From Candidatus Gastranaerophilales bacterium (GTDB lineage Bacteria > Cyanobacteriota > Vampirovibrionia > Gastranaerophilales > Gastranaerophilaceae): a stretch of 64,000 nucleotides of DNA. Within the stretch, counting starts at the first letter, position 1. Each line of letters begins with the position of its first letter. The stretch is taken from positions 1-64,000 of the forward strand of contig JAFTXY010000003.1 of assembly GCA_017461425.1 (NCBI GenBank), given 5' to 3'. Shown here one piece after another: positions 56,753 to 64,000 of this stretch. Both the position numbers and the translations under genes were made by a program. The notes under the pieces are model-generated. The model did not search any database. It was not told where the DNA came from and saw nothing but the letters and a program-made list of their open reading frames with translations.

Positions 56753-58459
56753 TTAAAATATTGGTATATCAATCTTAAAAATTGTTTTGAAATCAGGCTC
56801 GTTATCTAATTTTCCACTTTCAAAATCAATTTTTCCTCTATGTTTTTCAATAATTTTAGTACAAATCGCAAGCCCTAAACCCGTGCCTTGCCCTTTTTTC
56901 TTTGTTGTATAACCTGCTTGAAAAACTTTTTCATAATCTTCTAAAGCAATACCTTTACCATTATCAAAAATGCTTACACGCAAATAATCATCAACAATTT
57001 CAGTTTTAAGCTTTATTTTTCCAATATAATTAGAATCCTTTGCTTTAATATCCTCAATAGAATGAACTGCATTCATCAAGATATTTAAGAAAACTTGATT
57101 TAACATATTCGGATAACAATTTATTAAAGATAATTCTGAATAATCTTTAATAATTTCAAACCCATTTTTAATTTTATGATGTATCAAATCTAAAGTTAAA
57201 TCTAATTCTTGATTAATATTTGCTTCTTGTTGAGTTGTTTCATCTAATCTAACAAAACGTTTCAAAGATTGAACAATTGTAGTAATTCGCTTAATTGCTT
57301 CTTTATCGATATTATTAATCTCTTTAAGCATATCAAGAGCATTTTCGCTATATTTAGAAAAAACTTTTTCCATCATTTCATTATTCGCATTGATTGCACC
57401 CAAAGGAGTATTAATCTCATGTGCAACAGAAGCAACTAATTGACCTAAGGAAGCCATTTTTTCTGAATTTATCAATTGTAATTGCGTTTCTTTTAATTCT
57501 TTAATAGCGTTTTCTAACTCTTCTTTCTTTTGAGAAATTTGATGAAATAAACTTGCTTGCATTAATGAAGAAGAAACAACCATAGAAATACCAACCAAAA
57601 GTTCTCTCTCTAATGCACCAATCTCTTTTTTGGGAGTAAAAATAACCGCAATGCCATATAATTGTTCGTTTTTCAATATAGGCATAATGATTCTTGTTGT
57701 AGAATTCAACAAAGGAATAGAAGCGCCTTCATGTTCTTTTAAACAAGCTTGGATAGAATTTTCACCCGCATGCAATTCATCAATTAGAGTTTTTGAATAA
57801 ATAACTTTTTCATTAATTTGAGGCGCATAAACTTCAGGATATGTATATTTAATAACAAATCCATCTTTATCAAACTCTGCAAAATAACTTTTACTTGCGC
57901 CAAAAACGATGCTCAATTCTTTTAAAGACTTTTCAATTAACGTTTTAATATCAAGCTCATTTTTAATACTTATAGAAATTCTATTCAAAAGAGCCATTTT
58001 AACTGCTTGATTTTGCGCTTTTGAATTTGTTGAAGCAAATTCTATATTTTGAATTCTTAAACGCTCATTTTCTTCTTTTAATCTTTCTGTTTGAAGTTCG
58101 TTCGTAATATCGTAAAAATAAACAATCCTATATCTTTTTTTCACGCTAAAAGCTTTTATCATAAAATGATAAAATTTATCTTCTTCTTTTTGATAAGTTG
58201 CAAATGTTGTAAAATTATAATCTTTATTAATTGCACTTGTGATTGGATTATATGTTCTCAAATCTTCAGATTTTAAAAAACACATCTGATATGAAAATTT
58301 GTAACTAAGCTTGTTTAAACAATCACAACCCTGAACATTATTAAAATCGGCAAAAATCTTTTTAAAAGAAAGATTATGATACAACACATCCATCTTTTTA
58401 TCATAAATAATGATTGGCTCTTCAAGATTATGATAAAAATTTATAAGCGCATTACTCAT
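56753..58459 (-). CDS. Soluble sensor histidine kinase (PAS-like, GAF)
   Basis: Domains in order: a PAS-like domain (about 1-120), a short coiled coil, a GAF-like domain (about 165-315, with FGASKSYFAEFDKDGF), then a coiled coil. HisKA follows (MASLGQLVASVAHEINTPLGAINA, phospho-accepting His), then an intact ATPase domain (NQVFLNILMNAVHSI, VSIFDNGKGIAL, GQGTGLGLAICTKII). There are no membrane helices, so it senses cytoplasmic signals. The coiled-coil protein gene is 12 bases upstream on the same strand; no response regulator is adjacent. Confidence 0.92.
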   Translation of the reverse strand: MSNALINFYHNLEEPIIIYDKKMDVLYHNLSFKKIFADFNNVQGCDCLNKLSYKFSYQMCFLKSEDLRTYNPITSAINKDYNFTTFATYQKEEDKFYHFMIKAFSVKKRYRIVYFYDITNELQTERLKEENERLRIQNIEFASTNSKAQNQAVKMALLNRISISIKNELDIKTLIEKSLKELSIVFGASKSYFAEFDKDGFVIKYTYPEVYAPQINEKVIYSKTLIDELHAGENSIQACLKEHEGASIPLLNSTTRIIMPILKNEQLYGIAVIFTPKKEIGALERELLVGISMVVSSSLMQASLFHQISQKKEELENAIKELKETQLQLINSEKMASLGQLVASVAHEINTPLGAINANNEMMEKVFSKYSENALDMLKEINNIDKEAIKRITTIVQSLKRFVRLDETTQQEANINQELDLTLDLIHHKIKNGFEIIKDYSELSLINCYPNMLNQVFLNILMNAVHSIEDIKAKDSNYIGKIKLKTEIVDDYLRVSIFDNGKGIALEDYEKVFQAGYTTKKKGQGTGLGLAICTKIIEKHRGKIDFESGKLDNEPDFKTIFKIDIPIF

Positions 58460-58471
58460 AATAATTTAAAA

Positions 58472-59107
58472 TTAAAGTTCTTCTGTTTCTTTTTTTGAAT
58501 ATAGACCAAATGCCAATGGAGTAAAAGAAGCCATTTCTTTTTTAAGAATGAACACTTGTTTATTTAATGTATTGACTTGTTGTCTTAAATTTTCATTTTC
58601 AGTTTTAGCACGAATTAATTCAACAATGATCTCATCAAAACCATCCATTTTTTCGCTTAAAACTTCACTAATTCGGTTTACTAAATTATTTTCTAAATTA
58701 GTAATTTGATTTTGCAATTGCACTGTTGCAGCTGCTGCCGTAGGAATAGGTGATAACATTTCATTTTTAATTCTATTTTTAGCTTTAGTTAAAAAATTAA
58801 CTTTCTTTTCAGCACTATCCATTACAACAGGGGTTTCTTCTTGTTGTGCTTTTTCAATTTTTACTTCAACATTTTGTTTAATTTCTTGACTTTGAGAGTA
58901 TAATTCTTTCATTTTTTTAAGCATATTTACGTCTTCTTTTGTAAAATATGCATTTCCTATTGAATCTGTTTTCGGTTTCAAACATGCTTTTTTGCAAAGA
59001 GTTACAACTTCTTCGATATCGCTATTTAAAATAATCTCTAGTTCTTCTACGTTAATTTTTTCTTCTGTTTGCAGCTTCTTTACTGTATTAAATAACGATT
59101 CTTGCAC
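58472..59107 (-). CDS. MerR-like winged-helix protein with coiled coil
   Basis: The first 70 residues have a MerR-like layout (INVEELEIILNSDIEEVVTLC, then GNAYFTKEDVNMLKKMKELY). The last 100 residues form a long coiled coil (LQNQITNLENNLVNRISEVL ... ENLRQQVNTLNKQVFILKKEM). The family is not recognised. It may be a DNA-binding or scaffold protein acting with the adjacent kinase. Confidence 0.65.
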   Translation of the reverse strand: MQESLFNTVKKLQTEEKINVEELEIILNSDIEEVVTLCKKACLKPKTDSIGNAYFTKEDVNMLKKMKELYSQSQEIKQNVEVKIEKAQQEETPVVMDSAEKKVNFLTKAKNRIKNEMLSPIPTAAAATVQLQNQITNLENNLVNRISEVLSEKMDGFDEIIVELIRAKTENENLRQQVNTLNKQVFILKKEMASFTPLAFGLYSKKETEEL

Positions 59108-59216
59108 GAATCTCTCCCCTATAAATTTAATATATACTCTCTTAAAATATTATAAATTATAATTTCTGAAAGGTAAAATATGTTTCAAAAATGTTATAAA
59201 ATTTAATATATAAATT

Positions 59217-59240
59217 AAAAAGCGGGCTTAACCCGCTTTT
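59217..59240 (-). terminator. Terminator of the parvulin gene
   Basis: AAAAGCGGG / CCCGCTTTT stem with a four-base loop and T run on the minus strand, directly past the stop. Confidence 0.9.
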
Positions 59241-59241
59241 A

Positions 59242-59613
59242 TTATTGTTTATCGATAACTTTAATTAAATGCCATCCGAATTGTGTTTGAACAGGCTCTG
59301 TAACTTTTCCTGCTTCACCATCAAATGATGCAACTTCAAATTCTTTTACCATCATTCCTCTGCCAAAATATCCTAAATCTCCACCTTGCATTCCTGATGG
59401 GCATTTAGAAAATTGTTTTGCAGCTTCTTCAAAAGAAATTTCATTTTTTTCAATTTTTTGTTTCAAGCTATCAGCTTCTTGTTTAGATGCAACTAAAATA
59501 TGTGCTGCTCTAACTTGATTAAATTCATTACTCATTTTTGCTCCTAACTTTGCTGTTGTAGTAAAAATCATACCTATCATTAAAACTAAAATTAATAAAT
59601 ATTTTTTTAACAT
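59242..59613 (-). CDS. Parvulin-type peptidyl-prolyl isomerase
   Basis: PpiC domain over the last 95 residues: VRAAHILVASKQEADSL, FSKCPSGMQGGDLGYFGRGMM, then FGWHLIKVID. It catalyses proline isomerisation. The first 25 residues form a signal peptide (KKYLLILVLMIGMIFTTTA), so this form would be exported. GAGGAG precedes the ATG at 59613. A second start with its own AGGAG lies inside at 59535 (MSNEFNQVRAAHI) and would yield a 98-residue cytoplasmic parvulin. It is transcribed away from the 6S RNA gene. Confidence 0.92.
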   Translation of the reverse strand: MLKKYLLILVLMIGMIFTTTAKLGAKMSNEFNQVRAAHILVASKQEADSLKQKIEKNEISFEEAAKQFSKCPSGMQGGDLGYFGRGMMVKEFEVASFDGEAGKVTEPVQTQFGWHLIKVIDKQ

Positions 59614-59629
59614 ATTTTCTCCTCAATAC

Positions 59630-59660
59630 TTGATAATATTATCATAAAATATGTTATAAT
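59630..59660 (+). promoter_or_regulatory. Promoter of the 6S RNA gene
   Basis: TTGATA, 19 bases, TATAAT with an extended TG motif (TG-T-TATAAT). Expected start near 59667. Confidence 0.65.
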
Positions 59661-59666
59661 GTAATT

Positions 59667-59849
59667 AGCCGCGCGTGAGTTTGCAATTTTGTTCCTACAT
59701 TTAATCTAAAAGGGAGAGAAAGCTCAGTTGCGTTAGCCGGTGTGATGAAGTATACCTACAAGAAATTGTTTAAAGGAAATGGATGCACCCTGGCACTCAC
59801 CCACCTGTCCATTCGGCAGGAAACAAAATTGCTTGCGCGCTGGCTTTTA
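59667..59849 (+). ncRNA. ssrS: 6S RNA
   Basis: About 183 bases forming one long irregular hairpin. The ends pair (GCC-GCGCG...GCAATTTTGTT with AACAAAATTGC...GCGCGCTGGC). The 3' side of a large central bubble carries CACCCACCTG, a small stem-loop (CCTG...CAGG), and the closing strand, the layout of the 6S 3' bubble. Inner pairing GCC-GGTG / CACC-CT-GGC forms the upper arm. ATACCTACAAGAAAT resembles the E. coli apical strand. The RNA mimics an open promoter to bind RNA polymerase. A T-rich stretch follows. No protein frame fits here. Confidence 0.72.
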
Positions 59850-59905
59850 TCAAACAAAACCAGTATTTTTCTTTACTTTGAATAAAAAAATATTAAAATA
59901 TAGAT

Positions 59906-60502
59906 ATGAAAAAACTTTTTTTATTTAGCTTTGTTTTTATGTCTTTTTTGTTTGCAAAAGCAGAAATGCTTGATGTTGACTATAATTTTATCGACACAGC
60001 TTTTGATGGAATACAACCTGTTACAAACAAACAATTTGAAGACACAATCAATAGAATGACTCCACAACCCGTTGATAACACATTTGGCGGAAAATTAAAA
60101 GCATTTTTATTTGGTCGAAAATATGGGGTTGAACCGCAACCAAAAGGTCAAGATAAAGAAATAGATATTGGCGGAGAAACAAAAGCGATCCAGGATATAA
60201 AAAATGGAGTTTATTATATTACCTTGCTAGCTTCTGTTATAGGAGTTGATGGCAATGTAATTCCATTAGGAAATTATAAAATTCAAGAAAAATTAATAAA
60301 TAATAGACCTATGTTGGTTTTTTATCAAGGTCACAAAGAATATGGAATGTTAAAATTACAAAAATTTGAAGACAATCTTAAAAAAGAGAACGATTTAACA
60401 TATTCAAGAGTTGATATTTTAAATAATGAAACCTTAAGAATAGTTTATGCAACAATATCTGACACGCAATGCGCTATTGCTAAAGTATATTTGCAAAACT
60501 AA
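59906..60502 (+). CDS. Exported hypothetical protein, 198 aa
   Basis: A signal peptide of about 19 residues is followed by an unrecognised soluble domain. It contains QPVTNKQFEDTINRMTPQPVDNTFGGKLKAFLFGRKYG and a repeated beta pattern (GVYYITLLASVIGVDGNVI). No clear ribosome site. It lies between 6S RNA and ssb in the same direction. Confidence 0.75.
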   Translation: MKKLFLFSFVFMSFLFAKAEMLDVDYNFIDTAFDGIQPVTNKQFEDTINRMTPQPVDNTFGGKLKAFLFGRKYGVEPQPKGQDKEIDIGGETKAIQDIKNGVYYITLLASVIGVDGNVIPLGNYKIQEKLINNRPMLVFYQGHKEYGMLKLQKFEDNLKKENDLTYSRVDILNNETLRIVYATISDTQCAIAKVYLQN

Positions 60503-60547
60503 ATTTTGCATAATATAATTTACATAAAGCTAATGGGAAGGTATTTT

Positions 60548-60886
60548 ATGAATAGTGCAATCTTAGTAGGACGTGTTGGACAAGATCCTGAAATCAAATA
60601 TTTTGAAAGCGGAAAAAGCAAAACAACTTTTTCAATCGCTGTTGATAGATGGAACGCAAAAACAAAACAAAGAGAGGCTGATTGGTTTAATATCCAATTA
60701 TGGGACAAAAAAGCAGAATCAGCTGCAGAATGGGTTAAAAAAGGTTCTATGGTTGCTATAGAAGGCAAAATTATGGTTTCTAAATGGCAATCTCCGGACG
60801 GCGAAATGGTCGAAAGATACCTTATCAATGCAACAGATTATAGCTTTGTTGGAAGTAAGAAAGATTCACAAACAGCAAGTGTATAA
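60548..60886 (+). CDS. ssb: Single-stranded DNA-binding protein
   Basis: The OB-fold protein begins MNSAILVGRVGQDPEIKYF and keeps the family pattern FSIAVDRW...ADWFNIQLWDKKAESAAEWVKKGSMVAIEGKI. The start at 60548 follows GGGAAGG; the frame opens 14 codons earlier without support. At 112 aa it is short and ends in DSQTASV: the acidic DDDIPF-like tip that binds partner proteins is missing. A second full-length SSB may exist elsewhere. Confidence 0.93.
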   Translation: MNSAILVGRVGQDPEIKYFESGKSKTTFSIAVDRWNAKTKQREADWFNIQLWDKKAESAAEWVKKGSMVAIEGKIMVSKWQSPDGEMVERYLINATDYSFVGSKKDSQTASV

Positions 60887-60888
60887 CT

Positions 60889-62190
60889 ATGGCTTTAATT
60901 GATTCAACAATCATAATTGCCGATGACCTTACAGGAGCTAATGATACAGCTTTACAATTTTTCAAAAAAGGTTCAAGCGCAAAAATAATAATTGACTGTA
61001 ATCAAGATTTTTCTGAATTAGAAAATGCTGATGTATGGTCAATTTCGACTGAAAGTAGAAATATTGACAAAGAAACTGCTGTTGATAGAGTACTAAAAGT
61101 TTGTGAAATTTTAAAAGAAAATTTAGGAACAGAAACATTTTATAAAAAAATTGATTCAACTTTAAGAGGAAATACAGGGCTTGAAATAATTGCAATGCTA
61201 GAAGCCACTAAAAAAGATGCTGCAATTGTTGTCCCTGCATATATTGAAGAAGGAAGAACAACAATTGGCGCATACCAACTTTTGAATGGTTTACCAATTG
61301 AAAGAACACAATGCGCACTAGATCCTAAAGCCCCAATTTATGATTCATTTATTCCTGATATTTTAAAAAAAGATTTAAATTCTCAATTGCACGATATTAT
61401 TGATTCTATTGGTTTAAATATCATTGCAAAAGGCGCTGGTCCTATTACTTTAAAATTAAACGAATTAATTCAAAAAGGCAAAAAAATAATTGTAATGGAC
61501 GCTATGTCTAACACAGATTTAGAACAAATTACTCTTGCTATGGACAAAAGCAGTTATGATATCTTGCCTTGCGGAAGTGCAGGATTAGCTAACGCAATAA
61601 ATAAAACTAACGAAATCCAAGAGAAAAAACATATTGAACATCTTCCAAAAACAGCTAGACTTGTAATTTCAGGTTCTGCTACACAATTAACCCATAATCA
61701 AATTGAAAAATTAAAAGAAGAAAAGAAAGATGCCTTTTTTGTTGATTTAACAATAAAAGACATAATAGAAGAAATTAAAGAAGAATTAATTGAAGAAATT
61801 TGCGAAAAATTATCTCAAGGAATTGATGTTATTATACATTCATCAAACATCAACAAAGAAATTTTAGATGATGAATTATCTTCTCAATTAATTGATGCTG
61901 GCATCACAAAAGACGAATTTCCTAGCAAAATAACAGATTTTCTATCAGATTTAACATATGAAATCAATACAAAAGCTGACTTTATTTTAATAATGGTTGG
62001 CGGAGAAACATCATATAAATGTGCTTTAAAAATTAATTCTTCGTATTTAGAAATCTTGGACGCAATTATGCCCGCAATTCCATTATGTATCGATATGCAT
62101 GGAAAAATTATAGTTACAAAATCTGGCAATTTTGGTCTAAATTCTACCCTTGTTGATATTTTAAATTATTTTGATAAGTTAAAACAATGA
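60889..62190 (+). CDS. DUF1537 family four-carbon acid sugar kinase
   Basis: Phosphorylates C4 sugar acids such as threonate or erythronate (OtnK/DtnK group). The N-terminal domain has IIADDLTGANDTALQFFKKG and KIDSTLRGNTGLE; the C-terminal domain has ILMVGGETSYKCAL and GNFGLNSTLVDIL. It is immediately after ssb and overlaps pdxA by four bases. DUF1537-pdxA2 pairs degrade D-threonate via its 4-phosphate, which suggests the pathway here, although the exact substrate cannot be read from sequence. Confidence 0.9.
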   Translation: MALIDSTIIIADDLTGANDTALQFFKKGSSAKIIIDCNQDFSELENADVWSISTESRNIDKETAVDRVLKVCEILKENLGTETFYKKIDSTLRGNTGLEIIAMLEATKKDAAIVVPAYIEEGRTTIGAYQLLNGLPIERTQCALDPKAPIYDSFIPDILKKDLNSQLHDIIDSIGLNIIAKGAGPITLKLNELIQKGKKIIVMDAMSNTDLEQITLAMDKSSYDILPCGSAGLANAINKTNEIQEKKHIEHLPKTARLVISGSATQLTHNQIEKLKEEKKDAFFVDLTIKDIIEEIKEELIEEICEKLSQGIDVIIHSSNINKEILDDELSSQLIDAGITKDEFPSKITDFLSDLTYEINTKADFILIMVGGETSYKCALKINSSYLEILDAIMPAIPLCIDMHGKIIVTKSGNFGLNSTLVDILNYFDKLKQ

Positions 62191-63077
62191 AAAATTATAA
62201 AATAGCAATTACAACTGGTGACAAAAAAGGCATAGGAAAAGAAATAACTAAAAAAGCCTTGGATTTTTTAATGCCTGATAAAAAAGAAGTTGTAATTATT
62301 GGTGAAAAAATTGATGTCGATTATGATTTTATAGAAATACACGAAGAAAATAATGGAAAATTCTGCTATAAATCATTAGAAACAGCTTGTTTATTAGCAA
62401 AAGAAGGCAAAATTAAAGGACTAACAACCTCTCCAGTTTCTAAAGCACAACTTTACAACGCAGGATATTGTTTTAACGGTCAAACAGAAGTTATTGAAAA
62501 ACTTTTGGCACACGATAATCAAAAAGCACAAATGATTTTTATTGCAGAAGACTTAAAAGTAATGCTATTAACTCGTCATTGCGCACTAAAAGATATTAAA
62601 TTAGACATTAATGAAATAATTGAACAAACAAAAATTTTAAATAATTTTTTAATCGAAAAATATAATCTTGAAGACCCAAAAATCGCTCTATGTGCACTAA
62701 ATCCCCATTGCGGAGAAGAAGGAATTTTAGGCAGAGAAGAAATTGATATTTTAAAACCTGCTGTTAAAAAATTAAATGAATTAAAAATAAATATAACAAA
62801 CCCAATAAGTGCAGATGCGTTATTTGCACGTATTGGAAAGGAATATATAAACAAAGAAAAGCTAAGTTATGATGCAATTTTATCCTGCTATCATGACCAA
62901 GGTTTGTGCCCTATAAAAGCTCTTGCATTTGATAAAGCAATCAACACAACAATTGGATTAGATATTATAAGAACATCTCCATCATCAGGTACAGCCTATG
63001 ATATAGCTGGCAAAAACATTGCAAATCCAGATAGTATGATAGAAGCAATTAAACTTGCACTAAAATTATCTAATTAA
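62187..63077 (+). CDS. pdxA: PdxA-family 4-phospho-sugar-acid dehydrogenase
   Basis: PdxA oxidises 4-phosphohydroxy-threonine in vitamin B6 synthesis; PdxA2 oxidises threonate 4-phosphate. Start IAITTGDKKGIGKEI; metal ligands appear as LTRHCAL, ALNPHCGEEGI and YHDQGLCPIKALAF. The substrate-contact motif normally GHTE reads GQTE (FNGQTEVIE), an unusual His-to-Gln change. At 296 aa it is about 30 shorter than usual. Coupled to the kinase gene by ATGA, so the PdxA2-type role is favoured. Its last eight bases overlap the convergent purB. Confidence 0.88.
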   Translation: MKNYKIAITTGDKKGIGKEITKKALDFLMPDKKEVVIIGEKIDVDYDFIEIHEENNGKFCYKSLETACLLAKEGKIKGLTTSPVSKAQLYNAGYCFNGQTEVIEKLLAHDNQKAQMIFIAEDLKVMLLTRHCALKDIKLDINEIIEQTKILNNFLIEKYNLEDPKIALCALNPHCGEEGILGREEIDILKPAVKKLNELKINITNPISADALFARIGKEYINKEKLSYDAILSCYHDQGLCPIKALAFDKAINTTIGLDIIRTSPSSGTAYDIAGKNIANPDSMIEAIKLALKLSN

Positions 63078-64000
63078 ATCTATTAAAAATAACTTCAATG
63101 TTTTTTAGGTATTTTTCTTGATTGAAGCATTCTTTTATTTCATCTTCTGAAAGATGTTTTTTCATATTTTCTTTAAAGTTTCCGCCGTTATTAAATGCAT
63201 CATGTGCTTCTTTTTGAACAATTTTATATGCTTCTTCACGAGTCATATTGTGTTGCGTTAATTGCAACAGGCAACTTTGCGAATAAATAATACCGCCAAA
63301 TTTATCAATGTTATTCAACATATTTTGTTCTTTTATAACAAGATTTTCTAAGACCCCGCAAAAACGATTTAACATGTAATCTATTAATATGGTTGAATCA
63401 GGGAATATTACTCTTTCAACAGATGAATGTGAAATATCTCTTTCATGCCATAGGGCAATGTTTTCCATAGCAGATACCGTATTGCTTCTTAAAATTCTTG
63501 CTAAACCAGATAGATTTTCGCTTGCAATAGGGTTTTTCTTGTGTGGCATTGCGCTAGAGCCTTTTTGTCCATTTGAAAAACCTTCTTCAACTTCAGCTAC
63601 TTCAAACCTTTGAAGATGCCTAATTTCAATTGAAAAATTCTCAATCACTGCCCCAATTAAAGATATTGCTTGAATATATGATGCATGTCTATCTCTTGCA
63701 ATAACTTGAGTTGAAATTTTTGCTGGTTTTAATCCTAAAATTTCACAAGTTTTTATTTCAATTTCAGGATTTATATTGGAATATGTTCCAACAGGACCGG
63801 AAATTTGCCCAACCAAAATATCATTGAGCACATAATTAAATCTGTCTTTTGCACGAGTTAACATGTCTAATAAATTTAAAAATTTAAAGCCTAATGTAAT
63901 AACTTCTGCAGCAATCCCATGACTTCTGCCAAGGCAAACTGTGTTTTTATGTTTAAAAGCCAAATTTTTAACAACTTCAATTAATTTATCTAAATCATCA
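63070..64000 (-). CDS. purB: Adenylosuccinate lyase (3' part, runs off the window)
   Basis: Fumarase/aspartase-superfamily lyase acting twice in purine synthesis. The signature GSSAMPHKKNPIASENLSGLAR carries the catalytic serine loop; TVCLGRSHGIAAEV and ARDRHASYIQA are the other conserved segments. An apparent start at 63963 is a TTG inside the gene: the frame continues upstream to the edge of the window (DDLDKLIEVVKNL), so the N-terminal part lies beyond 64000. Confidence 0.94.
   Translation of the reverse strand, partial: DDLDKLIEVVKNLAFKHKNTVCLGRSHGIAAEVITLGFKFLNLLDMLTRAKDRFNYVLNDILVGQISGPVGTYSNINPEIEIKTCEILGLKPAKISTQVIARDRHASYIQAISLIGAVIENFSIEIRHLQRFEVAEVEEGFSNGQKGSSAMPHKKNPIASENLSGLARILRSNTVSAMENIALWHERDISHSSVERVIFPDSTILIDYMLNRFCGVLENLVIKEQNMLNNIDKFGGIIYSQSCLLQLTQHNMTREEAYKIVQKEAHDAFNNGGNFKENMKKHLSEDEIKECFNQEKYLKNIEVIFNRFN

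Overview
The window is strongly AT-rich bacterial chromosome with short intergenic gaps and genes packed on both strands. Recognisable core genes (nusA, rimP, secG, gyrB, ftsZ, lspA, tmk, ssb, purB, 6S RNA) show it is chromosomal. The very low GC, the lysine/asparagine-rich proteins, the many small exported proteins of unknown function, the cyanobacterial-style helper genes (YqeG, DUF2993/LmeA-like, U32) and several proteins starting with short PxNF / SFxG motifs suggest a non-photosynthetic relative of cyanobacteria (Vampirovibrionia, Gastranaerophilales-like, usually gut-associated). That placement is inference; no rRNA is present to confirm it.

Layout. 1-12 kb: a phage-type GH108 lysozyme; the rimP-nusA operon behind a structured leader; a serpin-like exported protein; a U32 tRNA-hydroxylation-type protein with a YqeG phosphatase; secG; gyrB; an MnmC-like methyltransferase; ftsZ. 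Two repeat-rich gaps lie here (9.1-9.7 kb and 11.8-12.0 kb). 12-17 kb: glycogen debranching enzyme glgX with DUF815 and DUF1015 genes. 18-28 kb: a chemosensory cluster (CheA-type hybrid kinase, membrane-anchored chemoreceptor, two receiver/degenerate-GGDEF proteins, a double CheW protein) surrounding a surface-glycan glycosyltransferase whose reading frame is broken in a run of nine T. A MAF/DUF115 glycosyltransferase follows. 30-35 kb: exported proteins, lspA, an RluA-type pseudouridine synthase, an MFS transporter. 36-44.5 kb: a metallopeptidase-like protein, a 51-residue membrane protein, a 946-residue coiled-coil protein with a possible cysteine-amidase end, a LmeA-like protein, a two-component pair, a TPR protein and tmk.

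44.6-56.7 kb is the accessory part: a thermonuclease, five small XRE regulators and one MerR regulator with visible operator-like repeats, a methyltransferase, a phosphoribosyltransferase-HAD fusion, a membrane acyltransferase that is out of frame because of a (GA)9 repeat, three proteins with related N-terminal motifs, and a decayed integrative element. The last consists of a broken serine recombinase and an OLD-family nuclease, ending at tRNA-Arg(UCU) beside a 21-bp copy of that tRNA's 3' end. 56.7-64 kb returns to core genes: a sensor kinase, a parvulin with two possible starts, 6S RNA, ssb, a DUF1537 sugar-acid kinase with pdxA, and the 3' part of purB.

The main themes are surface-glycan genes with simple-repeat frameshifts (possible phase variation), a pilus- or surface-type chemosensory pathway, and a tRNA-linked remnant of a mobile element carrying a likely anti-phage nuclease.
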